Below are positions 24,793 through 34,296 of a stretch of DNA of 56,766 bases, one piece after another. The position numbers and the translations under genes were made by a program. The stretch is from positions 1 through 56,766 of the forward strand of contig JBKEHD010000002.1 in NCBI GenBank assembly GCA_046710445.1, written 5' to 3'. The notes beneath the pieces are model-generated. The model was not told the origin of the DNA. It saw nothing but the letters and a program-made list of their open reading frames with translations, and made no database searches. Numbering within the stretch: position 1 is the stretch's first letter; each line of letters starts with the position of its first letter. The stretch is from JBKEHD01 sp046710445. Lineage in GTDB: Bacteria; Pseudomonadota; Alphaproteobacteria; Rickettsiales; Midichloriaceae.

Positions 24793-25929
24793 ATGTATAA
24801 TAAACTGGGTTGCTATAATTCATCTGGAAGAAGGTATAAAGAGAGAGTTGAGTATGATTTTTTTGAAGATAAAGTAAGAATTATTAATTCTAAAGCCTTT
24901 CGAAGATTAGAGTATAAAACTCAGGTATTCATTAATTATATAGGTGATCATTATAGAAATAGACTGACTCATTCTTTAGAAGTTAGTCAGATAGCTTGTT
25001 ATATAGCAAAAAAACTTGGAGTTAATCAAGAGCTGGCGGAAGTTATTGCTCTTGCACATGATTTAGGACATCCACCTTTTGGCCATGCTGGAGAAGATGC
25101 GTTGAATTCTGTAGGATTGAAATATGGTGGATTTAACCATAATTTACACACAATAAAAATAGTAACATTTTTAGAAAAAAAATCATTTAAATACGAAGGC
25201 TTAAATTTAACCGTAGAAAGCGTTGACGGTATGATAAAGCATAATGGGAAAATTGATAAAAAGAGTGATTTATTGAGTAAATTTCAAGAATTAACAGATG
25301 GATATGATATAAATTTTTCCAAAAACACATCTATTGAAGCACAAATAGCATCTTTGGCTGATGATATTGCTTATCTCAAGCATGATATTGATGATGGTAT
25401 AAGGGCCAAATTCATCAATATTGAAGATTGTTGTGATATAGGTTTCTTTGATGAAATATATAAAAATATAGTAAAACAAAATAATAATTTATCTGCTGAA
25501 TCTTTAAGAAGAGAGGTTTTAGGTGAATTTAGTGAATATTTAGTAAATAATTTAGTTACTCAAACACGTAGTAATATATCTAATTTTAAGATCTTAACTG
25601 CGATAGATGTATATAATAATGATGATCAAATTGTTTCTTTTTCTAGCGATATGCAATTAATGATTAAATCTTTGAAAGATTTATTATTCAAAAAAGTATA
25701 TAGGCATTTTTCTGTGAATAGGATTAACTTTAAAACAAAGAAAATTATATCAGAATTATTTGATCATTTTATGAATTTTCCAAATACACTTCCCAGTAAT
25801 TGGCAAAAAGATTTAGAGCAATCCAGCGAAAATGTGTTGTCTGTTTTGGTTATGGATTATTTGGCAGGAATGACTGATAGATTTGCTGTAGAAGAGCATA
25901 AAAAAATATTCGCCCCATATCGTTATTAA
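24793..25929 (+). CDS. dgt: dGTPase-like HD-domain triphosphohydrolase
   Basis: Cleaves dNTPs to the nucleoside and tripolyphosphate, limiting dNTP pools. 378 residues, the length of the dGTPase-like type 2 group. It starts with RRYKERVEYDFFEDKVRI and SKAFRRLEYKTQVF; the HD metal site is RLTHSLEV, AHDLGHPPFGHAGEDAL and LADDIAYLKHD. It begins 18 bases after tRNA-His, so the two may share a transcript. Confidence 0.93.
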   Translation: MYNKLGCYNSSGRRYKERVEYDFFEDKVRIINSKAFRRLEYKTQVFINYIGDHYRNRLTHSLEVSQIACYIAKKLGVNQELAEVIALAHDLGHPPFGHAGEDALNSVGLKYGGFNHNLHTIKIVTFLEKKSFKYEGLNLTVESVDGMIKHNGKIDKKSDLLSKFQELTDGYDINFSKNTSIEAQIASLADDIAYLKHDIDDGIRAKFINIEDCCDIGFFDEIYKNIVKQNNNLSAESLRREVLGEFSEYLVNNLVTQTRSNISNFKILTAIDVYNNDDQIVSFSSDMQLMIKSLKDLLFKKVYRHFSVNRINFKTKKIISELFDHFMNFPNTLPSNWQKDLEQSSENVLSVLVMDYLAGMTDRFAVEEHKKIFAPYRY

Positions 25930-25991
25930 AGGTTAAAACTATTATCATTCTGTGATATATATTTTGTAAAGTAATAAGTTTTTTAAAAGTT

Positions 25992-26978
25992 ATGATTGTA
26001 GTGTTATTTAAAAATACGGATAACTTTATTGAAAAAAAAGAAATTAAAGTTCAAGATTCATTACCAAAAAATACAATATGGATTGACTTAATAGAGCCTG
26101 AAAAAGAGGAAGAGAAGTATATAGAGAAAATATTAAATATCGAAGCTCCTACAGAAGAGGAGATGGAGAAATTTGAAGTAATCAGCCCATTTTATATGGA
26201 AAATGATGTTGATTACATGACAGTGACAGTTTTAGATAGAGCAAGTGAAGATTATCCCGACAGTATAGCTATTAGTTTTATTCTAACATCAAAATATTTG
26301 GTTACGACAAGATATGATAAACCAAAATCTTTTGATCATTTAAATACTTGGATTAGCAGAAATAACAAAAAAGTTTTTTCTCATGATTATGTATTGACCA
26401 CCTTAGTGGACTTTATTATCAATTGTTGTGCTGATATACTTGAGGAAGCTGGGAATGAATTAGATGATTTGTTAAAAATAGTATTTGAAAAACCTGTAGA
26501 TAAAAAAGTCAGTTCATCTAATTTTTACAATGAAGCTATCAGAAGAGTAGGGTATACCGGGAATATTATATCAAAAAATCGAGAGTGTTTGGTGAGTTTA
26601 AATAGAATGATAATATATTTTAGTCAGATATCAGATGCTAAATATATGAATAAAAAGGATTCTAGATTGAGAATAAAACATATTTCAAGAGAAATAAATT
26701 CTTTGAGTGAATATGCAAATTTTCTTTCTCAAAGGAATACGTTTTTACTTAATGCAACGCTTGGTATGATATCTGTGGAGCAAAATAGTACAATAAAAAT
26801 TTTCACAGTTGCAGCTGCAGTTTTTATGCCACCAACAGTAGTTGCTAGTATATATGGGATGAATTTTAAAAATATGCCTGAGTTATATTGGTCATTTGGT
26901 TACCCAATCTCTTTGGTTTTGATAATAATCTCAGGAATTATTCCGTATTTATATTTCAAGAGGAAGGGGTGGTTATAG
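25992..26978 (+). CDS. corA: CorA magnesium/cobalt transporter
   Basis: Pentameric inner-membrane channel for divalent cations. 328 residues with a large cytoplasmic N-terminal domain, the long stalk helix (about 200-270) and two C-terminal membrane helices. The first ends in the selectivity motif YGMNFKNMPEL and the second is followed by the basic tail YFKRKGWL. It is not in an obvious operon; a lipoprotein gene follows 56 bases later on the same strand. Confidence 0.95.
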   Translation: MIVVLFKNTDNFIEKKEIKVQDSLPKNTIWIDLIEPEKEEEKYIEKILNIEAPTEEEMEKFEVISPFYMENDVDYMTVTVLDRASEDYPDSIAISFILTSKYLVTTRYDKPKSFDHLNTWISRNNKKVFSHDYVLTTLVDFIINCCADILEEAGNELDDLLKIVFEKPVDKKVSSSNFYNEAIRRVGYTGNIISKNRECLVSLNRMIIYFSQISDAKYMNKKDSRLRIKHISREINSLSEYANFLSQRNTFLLNATLGMISVEQNSTIKIFTVAAAVFMPPTVVASIYGMNFKNMPELYWSFGYPISLVLIIISGIIPYLYFKRKGWL

Positions 26979-27034
26979 GTTAGTGAGTAGTATACTAGGT
27001 GATTTATATTATAGCGTTGTATATATGACATGAT

Positions 27035-27667
27035 ATGAAAAAGTTGTCGTTTTTTGTTGTATTTACATCATTTATTATATTAGGGTGTGTTATTTGTAGT
27101 TGGAGATCCTCTGATATTAATTGGATGGCTGAAGGAAATACATTTGATTGTATTTATAACGATCCATTAAAAAATACCTTTGATTTGTCATATTTTAAGA
27201 TAAATTTAGTGAAAAATAGCTCACAAAGATGTATAAATCCTTATTTTCCATCAATTCATATTCAAATGAATAAACATCATAATGCTTGGTTACATATTGT
27301 TTATACAGACTCACAGGAGGAAAAGCAAAAAATTTTTATTGATACTGTAGATTTTGGTAAAAACAATTCTCTATATCCTTTTTACACATTAAATCAAGAT
27401 TTTTACGATTCACCCATATGGCGATATAGTTTGTTTTATAAACCAGTTAGTTTTTGGATAGGACATGCTTGGGCAATTTCAATTGATTATAAAAATAAAA
27501 CTATAGAGCCTATTGGAGGTATTTCCTGGGGGTTTAAATTATCGCATACAAAATTACGTCCTGTTTTGATTGAGCCATCAGAACTTAATAAAGATAATTG
27601 GATAAAAGATTGGTCTGTATTTAAAACAAAGCTAACTGGCTTTAAAATGTTGGATGTTTTCAATTAG
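27035..27667 (+). CDS. Putative lipoprotein of unknown function
   Basis: 210 residues. The N-terminus LSFFVVFTSFIILGC is a signal peptide with lipobox IILG before Cys18, predicting a lipid-anchored exported protein. The body has aromatic-rich, beta-like segments (HHNAWLHIVYTDSQ, FYDSPIWRYSLFYKPVSFW, PIGGISWGFK) and I do not recognise a family. Three cysteines beyond the lipidated one could form a disulphide. It follows corA on the same strand with a 56-base gap. Confidence 0.6.
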   Translation: MKKLSFFVVFTSFIILGCVICSWRSSDINWMAEGNTFDCIYNDPLKNTFDLSYFKINLVKNSSQRCINPYFPSIHIQMNKHHNAWLHIVYTDSQEEKQKIFIDTVDFGKNNSLYPFYTLNQDFYDSPIWRYSLFYKPVSFWIGHAWAISIDYKNKTIEPIGGISWGFKLSHTKLRPVLIEPSELNKDNWIKDWSVFKTKLTGFKMLDVFN

Positions 27668-27861
27668 GTGCAGTTGTTTGTATCGTAAGTTTAAAGATTG
27701 AGTGGGAAATTCAGATAAAATATTGCTAGTTAATAGTTTTGTAGATGATGTATCTTATAAGTTGCATTTGAATCCTGCGCATTGTACCATAAGTTATATG
27801 CTGCTCGTTTAGGAAGTGACTGAGGTTTATTATCTTAATATATGAGATTGATAAATAGGCA

Positions 27862-28680
27862 CTATGATAAGTTGTTCATGAGATTACTTAACAGCTTATC
27901 ATAGTATAAATCCCATGAAGTATTATTTATAATTTTATGAAATTTTGTATTATGTTGATCATAATGCAATTGAAATGCGAATATCACATTGGATAATTGG
28001 TTATCAAATATGTCATTGATATCAATTTCATAACCAAAATTTTTAAAAGATATTTTTAATTCTTTAATTTTATTATTTTGAGTTCCAAATTTATATAAAA
28101 TTTTATTTTCACAATTTTGTTCTAATTCATAATATAGACCATGTCCTAATTTATTTAAAAACCTCCAATCAAAAGTTATTCCTGGATCTACCTTTCTCAT
28201 CATTTTAGCGGTAATATCACTATGCCCTATGATATTACTATCTGTTATTTTTGGAAAAGAGGATTTTATTTTTTGTATTAAGTCGCTAAGTGCGAAATAT
28301 TGTTTATCTGTAAAATCACATTGATTGATGACTTGTATACCTTTTTGTAGAAATTTCAGTTCCATTCCTGGATTTACAATTTCTATACCTATGGAATTTT
28401 GATTTATATCACTTTTTCCTCGCCATGAGCTAATTCCAGCATGCCATGCTTTTTTATCTAAAGGAACTAGTTGATGTATAACTCCCTCTTCATCAATCAA
28501 AAAATGACTACTTACTTTACCTGATTCAGTGAGTATACGGTAAGAGTCTTTGAAACTTAATGCTGTGTAGTGGAGTATTACTGTATTTATTTCGGTATTT
28601 TCTTTTCTAGAAGAATAATTTTTCATACTTGATGAATTGAGTTTTCTATAATATGCTCCTAATATTTGGGGTGTTGTCAT
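27862..28680 (-). CDS. ampD: AmpD-like N-acetylmuramoyl-L-alanine amidase
   Basis: Zinc amidase removing the stem peptide from (1,6-anhydro)muropeptides during wall recycling. Amidase_2 landmarks: TVILHYTAL with the first zinc His, SSHFLIDEEGVIHQLV, KAWHAGISSWRG, SIGIEIVNPG, IIGHSDITAKMMRKVDPG. The C-terminal 80 residues look like a peptidoglycan-binding domain (FGYEIDI, FAFQLHYD). ATG 28680 is chosen; it shares CATG with the ampG start on the other strand. A longer frame to 28761 would run into ampG, and ATG 28626 is a shorter alternative. No signal peptide, so probably cytoplasmic. Confidence 0.88.
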   Translation of the reverse strand: MTTPQILGAYYRKLNSSSMKNYSSRKENTEINTVILHYTALSFKDSYRILTESGKVSSHFLIDEEGVIHQLVPLDKKAWHAGISSWRGKSDINQNSIGIEIVNPGMELKFLQKGIQVINQCDFTDKQYFALSDLIQKIKSSFPKITDSNIIGHSDITAKMMRKVDPGITFDWRFLNKLGHGLYYELEQNCENKILYKFGTQNNKIKELKISFKNFGYEIDINDIFDNQLSNVIFAFQLHYDQHNTKFHKIINNTSWDLYYDKLLSNLMNNLS

Positions 28681-29920
28681 GTGTAAAAAGTTTAATTTAA
28701 TTAAAAATGTTGTAATTGTATTTTTTTTAGGGATTAGTAGTGGGCTTCCAATTACTATCACCGCTTCCGTACTGAGAGCTTTTTTGTTTGATTATAGCAT
28801 AAATCTTAGCACTATAGGAATACTTGGTTTAGTTGCAACTCCATATACGTTTAAATTCTTGTGGGCCCCGTTTATTGATAATTGGAAAGTGCCATTTTTT
28901 TCAGATAAATTGGGTAACAAAAAAGTTTGGATATTTATTTCACAAATAATTCTTATTATTACAATTTCTTTATTGGGGCAATTTAATCCAAATAGGGATT
29001 TGTTTATTATAGCTATAATATGTTTTTTTATTGCATTTGCTTCAGCAACTCAAGATATTGCTATAGATGCATATCGAATACATCTTCTTAAAAAAGAAGA
29101 GCAGGGTATGGGGGCATCTTCAACAATTTATGGATATAGAATTGGGATGATTATATCCGGGATAGGGGGGTTATATTTAGCAGAAATATTTGGTTGGAGC
29201 CTTTCTTTTATTATTGTATCATTAGCACTAATTCCTGCAATGCTTATAACTGCGATTGCTACCAATATTGATACAAATAAAGATGAAGATAGGGAGAGAA
29301 AGCCGCTAAATTTTCGTGAGTATTTTATAAATCCACTAAAAGCATTTGTTAATATAGATAGATGGTATTTAATATTATTATTACTGATTTTTTATAAACT
29401 TAGTGATGCATATTTAGGTGCTATGACAATGCCATTTATCATGAGTGTTGGGTATACTAAAATTGAAATTGCTAATGCAGTTAAGTCATTTGGGATGATA
29501 GCAACTTTAGTTGGTACTGGTGTTGGTGGTTTTTTGGTTTTGAAATTAAAGACAAAAATCAATCTTCTATTTTCTGAAATATTATCAATGCTGTCAAATT
29601 TGCCTTTTTTACTATTGAATATATTTCCAAAAGATTTGTATCTACTCTCCGCCGTAAATGGCTTTGAAAACTTTACTAGTTCTATAGCTAATATAGCGAT
29701 GGTTGCTTATATGAGTAATATAAGTAAAAATAAATATGTTGCGACTACTTATGCAATACTTACATCTATTACTGTATTTGGTAGAACTATTTTGTCATCA
29801 ACTTCAGGATTGGTGGTTGAAAGTGTTGGGTGGGATAATTTCTTTGTAATATCTTCTCTGTTATCATTACCGTCTTTGGTATGTATACTTGTTTTGTTTT
29901 CTAAAAAGAGATCTGTATGA
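28679..29920 (+). CDS. ampG: AmpG-type muropeptide permease
   Basis: Major facilitator of about 12 membrane helices importing GlcNAc-anhydro-MurNAc peptides across the inner membrane. 413 residues. It begins with the AmpG hallmark FFLGISSGLPITIT, followed by TPYTFKFLWAPFID and ATQDIAIDAYRIHLL. It is divergent from ampD, the enzyme acting on the imported product, with which it shares its start codon bases, and overlaps tag by four bases at the 3' end. Rickettsiales have several AmpG-like paralogues, so the substrate is inferred from the neighbour. Confidence 0.9.
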   Translation: MCKKFNLIKNVVIVFFLGISSGLPITITASVLRAFLFDYSINLSTIGILGLVATPYTFKFLWAPFIDNWKVPFFSDKLGNKKVWIFISQIILIITISLLGQFNPNRDLFIIAIICFFIAFASATQDIAIDAYRIHLLKKEEQGMGASSTIYGYRIGMIISGIGGLYLAEIFGWSLSFIIVSLALIPAMLITAIATNIDTNKDEDRERKPLNFREYFINPLKAFVNIDRWYLILLLLIFYKLSDAYLGAMTMPFIMSVGYTKIEIANAVKSFGMIATLVGTGVGGFLVLKLKTKINLLFSEILSMLSNLPFLLLNIFPKDLYLLSAVNGFENFTSSIANIAMVAYMSNISKNKYVATTYAILTSITVFGRTILSSTSGLVVESVGWDNFFVISSLLSLPSLVCILVLFSKKRSV

Positions 29921-30528
29921 ATAATAATGAAAAACAAAGATGCGGTTGGTGTTTTGATAATCCATTATACGCCAAATATCATGATACAGAATGGGGTGTG
30001 CCAGTTTATGATGATCATAAGCTTTTTGAATTCTTAATACTGGAAGGAGCGCAGGCGGGATTGTCATGGATTACAGTTTTGAAGAAAAGAGAAAATTATA
30101 GAAGGTTATATGATAATTTTGATCCAACGATAGTAGCAAATTATAATCATGATAAGAAATTAGAATTAATGAATGATTCTGGTATTATTAGAAATAAATT
30201 AAAGATAGATGGATCAATTAGTAATGCATCTGCTTTTCTAAAAGTGCAAAAAGAATTTGGATCATTTGATACATATATTTGGAGCTTTGTAGATCATGTG
30301 CAAATTCAAAATTCATTTGATACAATGGAGCAAATCCCTGCAAAGACTCAGTTATCAGAAACAATTAGTAAAGACTTGAAGAAACGTGGATTTAAATTTA
30401 TAGGGCCAACAATCATCTATGCATTTATGCAAGCAATTGGCATGGTGAATGATCATGTGATTGGTTGTTTTAGATACTCTTTAGTTAAAAAGAGTAGAGA
30501 TAAGATATGTGATATAAATGACAAATGA
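29917..30528 (+). CDS. tag: DNA-3-methyladenine glycosylase I
   Basis: Removes 3-methyladenine from alkylated DNA. 203 residues, full length. It opens with CGWCFDNPLYAKYHDTEWG, including the Cys and conserved Trp/Glu of the zinc and base pocket, then FEFLILEGAQAGLSWITVL and C-terminal FIGPTIIYAFMQAIGMVNDH with the second zinc-binding part. Its ATG overlaps the ampG stop (ATGA); its 3' end overlaps the convergent pgpA by 48 bases. Confidence 0.95.
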   Translation: MNNNEKQRCGWCFDNPLYAKYHDTEWGVPVYDDHKLFEFLILEGAQAGLSWITVLKKRENYRRLYDNFDPTIVANYNHDKKLELMNDSGIIRNKLKIDGSISNASAFLKVQKEFGSFDTYIWSFVDHVQIQNSFDTMEQIPAKTQLSETISKDLKKRGFKFIGPTIIYAFMQAIGMVNDHVIGCFRYSLVKKSRDKICDINDK

Positions 30529-31065
30529 TGCAAAGATTGCTGCTAAAATATCATCAAAAATCACACCAAAAGCACCTTTCCATTTTCTATTCACATAATC
30601 TATTATCAATGGTTTTCTGATATCAAAATATCTGAAGACAATGAAAGCTATACCAAAGACAAGTATTTTTGTAGAAATTTCGATTGGTATCATTTGTTCT
30701 AAACTAAACAGCCAATCAAAACTTATATAAATGGTTAATAGTTGTCCTATTACCTCATCTATAACTATGTAGCTGTGGTCATAAGTATTAGTTTTTTCTT
30801 GGAATTTTTTGACGGCAAAAAAACCAATTATAAATAAAAATATACAAGAAATTAATAAATATTTTTTGGCCTCTGCAAAAGAATTAGAATGATTTAAAAT
30901 AAAATAATATATTGGGTAAGCGGCAATTGAGCCAAATGTACCAGGTGCACTGGGAAATTTACCTGCAAAAAACCAGGTGGAAATAATAGAATACCATGTG
31001 AATGGAACTTTAAAATTCACTTTTTTGGCATTCAGTATATTTAGGCTAAATCTTCTTCTAGACAT
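30481..31065 (-). CDS. pgpA: Phosphatidylglycerophosphatase A
   Basis: Dephosphorylates phosphatidylglycerophosphate to phosphatidylglycerol in the inner membrane. 194 residues with four hydrophobic segments. It has the PgpA pattern: FPSAPGTFGSIAAYPI, YIVIDEVIGQL with the acidic active site, FRYFDIRKP and GAFGVIFDDILAAIFA. It lies 5 bases after ispDF at the end of the rpsP operon, and its last 48 bases lie under the end of tag. Confidence 0.93.
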   Translation of the reverse strand: MSRRRFSLNILNAKKVNFKVPFTWYSIISTWFFAGKFPSAPGTFGSIAAYPIYYFILNHSNSFAEAKKYLLISCIFLFIIGFFAVKKFQEKTNTYDHSYIVIDEVIGQLLTIYISFDWLFSLEQMIPIEISTKILVFGIAFIVFRYFDIRKPLIIDYVNRKWKGAFGVIFDDILAAIFASFVIYITYLISTLFN

Positions 31066-31070
31066 ATATT

Positions 31071-32225
31071 TTACATAAAAATTGTAGCTACCGTTTGTGC
31101 AGCTATACCTTCCTCTCTTCCTAAAAAACCTAATTTTTCACAAGTAGTAGCTTTTACGTTAATTTGATTTTTGTCAAGACGAAATATATCGGATATAGTT
31201 TTACACATCTTTTCACTATATTTCATAATTTTTGGGTATTCACAAATAATTGTGATATCAATGTTTATTATAGTGATTTCGTTTTTCAATAACAGGTCAT
31301 TAACTTTTTCTAAAAAATATCTTGAATCTATGTTGCGATATTTTGGATCAGTATTAGGGAATAATTGCCCTATATTTCCTAATGCTGCTGCTCCTAATAT
31401 TGCTTCTGTGATTGAATGGAAACCAACGTCACCATCAGAATGAGCTATGATTTTTCTATCATGTTTAATTTCCACACCACATATTTTTATCGTAGTTTCC
31501 GTTTCTAATTTATCAGAAAATCTATGTATATCTGTGCCAAATCCAGTTCTATATACTTTGTTTTTATTTATCATATATTTAAAAAAATCCAAATCTTGAA
31601 TGGTAGTGATTTTTAAATTACTCTTTTCTCCAGATATTTTATGTATCTTGACATTATTTTCTAAACATAAACTAATATCATCTGCGAAAGGTTTAGTATT
31701 TTTTTTATGCAAATCTAGAATTGCCTTGAATTTAAATCCTTGGGGAGTTTGTGTGGCATATAATTTATCTCTATCTAGCAGAGTTGTCTCATCATTTTTT
31801 TGATTAAATGATTTTATTGTGTCTGTGAGTTTTAATCCCACATCTACAGCTTCAACAGCATTTAAGTGTTCTATTACATTTTTTATTAAATCCACAGATA
31901 TCAAAGGTCTTGCAGCATCATGAATCAAAACATTTTCTGGATTTATTATTTCTAAATCTTTTAAACCCGATAAAACTGATTGATTTCTTGTTGCAGCTCC
32001 ATAACAAGGATTTAAAATATTTAAATCACCTACAGATTTTCTGTAATATTCAATATGTTGTTCATTTATAACAACTTTGATTCCATCAATGAGATTGCAA
32101 TTTAAGAATGCTTCTATTGCCCATCTTAAAATACTTTTTCCGTCAACTTCCACATACTGCTTAGGCATATCCATTGCGAATCTATCAGAAATACCAGCTG
32201 CTACAATAAGAGCTATGTTTTTCAT
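31071..32225 (-). CDS. ispDF: Bifunctional IspDF, MEP isoprenoid pathway
   Basis: A fusion of two enzymes in 384 residues. IspD (about 1-220): ALIVAAGISDRFAMDMPKQY nucleotide-binding start, HDAARPLIS and TQTPQGFKF; it makes CDP-methylerythritol. IspF (about 228-384): YRTGFGTDIHRF zinc site, AHSDGDVGFHSITEAILGAA, FPNTDPKYRNIDS and the end FLGREEGIAAQTVATI; it makes the cyclic diphosphate. The fusion is common in alphaproteobacteria and means isoprenoids for quinones and undecaprenol come from the MEP route. Confidence 0.97.
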   Translation of the reverse strand: MKNIALIVAAGISDRFAMDMPKQYVEVDGKSILRWAIEAFLNCNLIDGIKVVINEQHIEYYRKSVGDLNILNPCYGAATRNQSVLSGLKDLEIINPENVLIHDAARPLISVDLIKNVIEHLNAVEAVDVGLKLTDTIKSFNQKNDETTLLDRDKLYATQTPQGFKFKAILDLHKKNTKPFADDISLCLENNVKIHKISGEKSNLKITTIQDLDFFKYMINKNKVYRTGFGTDIHRFSDKLETETTIKICGVEIKHDRKIIAHSDGDVGFHSITEAILGAAALGNIGQLFPNTDPKYRNIDSRYFLEKVNDLLLKNEITIINIDITIICEYPKIMKYSEKMCKTISDIFRLDKNQINVKATTCEKLGFLGREEGIAAQTVATIFM

Positions 32226-32251
32226 TCTAAATACGCAATGTTGTGCTTTAA

Positions 32252-32632
32252 TTACGTCTTTTTGACTGGTCTAGGAAGTCTTTTTTCCTTGATTCTTGCA
32301 GCTTTACCAACTAATTCTCTCATGTAATATAGTTTTGCCCGTCTCACTTTTCCCTTTCTAATTACTTCTATTTTTGTAACTAAAGGTGAGTGTAGAGGGA
32401 AGGTTTTCTCAAAAACCATACCGTTACTTATTTTCTTTACTTTAAAGGTGGAACCTAATTTTCTGTTGGTTCTACCTAAACAAACTCCTTCGAATATCTG
32501 TATTCTTTCATTTGTTTCATCGATAATTTTATTATGTACCCTTACAGTATCTCCAGGGTTAAAATCATCAATTTCTTTGTCTTTGCTAAGTTCTAGTATA
32601 TGTTTTTCAGCATATTTATCAACTAGATTCAT
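32252..32632 (-). CDS. rplS: 50S ribosomal protein bL19
   Basis: 126 residues, full length, located at the subunit interface. Conserved FNPGDTVRVHNKI, RIQIFEGVCLGR and the basic end RRAKLYYMRELVGKAARIKE. The start ATG 32632 lies inside the end of trmD (14-base overlap), so its translation is probably coupled. The canonical order rpsP-rimM-trmD-rplS is kept. Confidence 0.96.
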   Translation of the reverse strand: MNLVDKYAEKHILELSKDKEIDDFNPGDTVRVHNKIIDETNERIQIFEGVCLGRTNRKLGSTFKVKKISNGMVFEKTFPLHSPLVTKIEVIRKGKVRRAKLYYMRELVGKAARIKEKRLPRPVKKT

Positions 32633-33335
32633 TTTTATCTCCTTTTAAATGCTTACCTAATAAATCAGGTCTTCTTTCTTTTGTCAATTTTTTTGCTTGA
32701 TCAAGTCTCCATTTATCAATCTCTTTATGGTTTCCAGATAATAAAACTTCCGGAACAGAGATATTTTTCCATATACTGGGTCTAGTATAATGAGGATACT
32801 CCAACAAACAAGAGTAAGTATGGTTACCAAAACTTTCTTCAACAGGCGAATTATCATTTCCTAAAACACCAGGGATTAACCTAACGCAGGAATCGATAAT
32901 GGCAAATGCACATAAATCACCGGAAGAAAGTACATAGTCACCCATGCTGACTTCTGAGACATTATACTCTTTTAAAACTCTATCGTCAATACCTTCAAAG
33001 CGTCCGCATATAATATTTATTCCTTGATGAGTGATTAGGCTTTTAGCTTGTTGCTGATTAAATAGTGAGCCTTTTGGAGATAAATATATTATTGGAAATC
33101 CATTTGGTAAAAACTTTTTTTCAATAGCCTCACCTAAAATATCTGCTCTTAATACCATGCCAGCACCACCTCCATATGAAGGAGAATCCACCGTTTTATG
33201 CTTATCATGTGCGAAATCCCTAAGATTTATTATTTCCAAATCCCATTGATTGTTTAAAGCATTTCCTACATTAGAAATACCTAAAGGTCCGGGGTAAATT
33301 TCAGGAAACAGTGTTAAAATATTAACTTTCCACAT
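32619..33335 (-). CDS. trmD: tRNA (guanine-37-N1)-methyltransferase
   Basis: Methylates G37 of tRNAs to prevent frameshifting. About 238 residues from ATG 33335, which gives the standard MWKVNILTLFPE start; a TTG at 33344 overlapping rimM is less likely. The SPOUT trefoil knot shows SPSYGGGAGMVLRADI, YLSPKGSLFNQQQAK, IICGRFEGIDDRV, SMGDYVLSSGD and PEVLLSGNHKEIDKWR. Confidence 0.96.
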   Translation of the reverse strand: MWKVNILTLFPEIYPGPLGISNVGNALNNQWDLEIINLRDFAHDKHKTVDSPSYGGGAGMVLRADILGEAIEKKFLPNGFPIIYLSPKGSLFNQQQAKSLITHQGINIICGRFEGIDDRVLKEYNVSEVSMGDYVLSSGDLCAFAIIDSCVRLIPGVLGNDNSPVEESFGNHTYSCLLEYPHYTRPSIWKNISVPEVLLSGNHKEIDKWRLDQAKKLTKERRPDLLGKHLKGDKNESS

Positions 33336-33340
33336 AAGTA

Positions 33341-33901
33341 TCAAAAAAAGTTAGTGTAATTATCAGGTAATGTAACGGTTTTGCTTTTAAAATTTATTTC
33401 TTTTATATGCATATCATCAAAAGGATAGAAAAAATCATTGTTATTTTTGGTTTCAGAATTTTTATTGTCAATTATATGTAATAAATCTCCTGCACCAAAA
33501 TTAGTTATATTATCTACCACTCCCAACTCAGTTCCTGTTTCAGAATATATGGTAAATCCTGGTATAAAGATTTTTATATTTTCTATAGATTCACCACCAA
33601 TCTTTGCGTATAATTCTAATTTTTTGAAATAGAAAGTTTTATTTTTTAACTTATCAGCCTCAGTTCTTGTAGTTATATCTTTAAAAGAAATATGAAATTG
33701 ATAATTTTTAATAAATTTTATAACAACAGAATATTTTGAAAATGATTGATCGTATATACAATCAATTTTATTCAATACACTAGAATTACAAAAATCAGAA
33801 TGTGCATTAAGCAATCCATGAATGCCATGAGAGGAAGTGATCGTAAACACCTTTATTAGACAACTTTCAGAAAATTCTATCGGAGAGGAAATTATTCTCA
33901 A
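33341..33901 (-). CDS. rimM: Ribosome maturation factor RimM
   Basis: Assembly factor of the 30S subunit that binds S19. 186 residues. The family features are present but weak: IKVFTITSSHGIHGLLNAHS at the start of the N-terminal barrel (usually KxHGIRG), and a PRC-barrel-like C-terminal part with TELGVVDNITNFGAGDLLHI and FYPFDDMHIKEIN. The start is TTG 33901, two bases after the rpsP stop; no ATG is available. It is divergent in sequence, but its place between rpsP and trmD is decisive. Confidence 0.9.
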   Translation of the reverse strand: MRIISSPIEFSESCLIKVFTITSSHGIHGLLNAHSDFCNSSVLNKIDCIYDQSFSKYSVVIKFIKNYQFHISFKDITTRTEADKLKNKTFYFKKLELYAKIGGESIENIKIFIPGFTIYSETGTELGVVDNITNFGAGDLLHIIDNKNSETKNNNDFFYPFDDMHIKEINFKSKTVTLPDNYTNFF

Positions 33902-33903
33902 AA

Positions 33904-34236
33904 TTAACTATTAGTACTTGCAGCGGCTTCTGCTGCTTTCTTTTTAGGTGGTTTTTTAGTGAATGGCTTTGCATTTTTGTCTTCTTTTAAAATTTTCGCT
34001 TTCACTAAAAATTTATTCACTCTTTCAGTTGGTTTTGCGCCAACAGATAACCAATAATTTATTCTATCGTGTAAAAGTATAACTCTCTTTTCATCTTCGC
34101 TTGGAAGCATAGGATTATAATTACCTACTTTTTCCAAAAATTTACCATCTCTAGGAGCGGTTTCATTTGCTATAACAATTCTGTAATAAGGTTTTTTTCT
34201 CGCACCTGCTCTTGCCAATCTAATTTTTACAGTCAT
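33904..34236 (-). CDS. rpsP: 30S ribosomal protein bS16
   Basis: 110 residues from ATG 34236, which gives the standard MTVKIRLARAGARKKPYYRI start; the frame is open to 34275 but that adds an unlikely hydrophobic leader. Then DGKFLEKVGNYNPM and LLHDRINYWLSVGAKPTERV. The tail is a Lys/Pro/Ala extension typical of alphaproteobacteria. First gene of the rpsP-rimM-trmD-rplS-ispDF-pgpA transcription unit. Confidence 0.96.
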   Translation of the reverse strand: MTVKIRLARAGARKKPYYRIVIANETAPRDGKFLEKVGNYNPMLPSEDEKRVILLHDRINYWLSVGAKPTERVNKFLVKAKILKEDKNAKPFTKKPPKKKAAEAAASTNS

Positions 34237-34296
34237 ACATATAAAATTATTCAAAGTAATGAAAAACTTATACACAAAAAAAGCTATTCTGTAAAG

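Noticed and set aside
28679..28761. N-terminal extension of AmpD to 28761
   Set aside because: It would be antisense to the conserved start of ampG and adds no family sequence.
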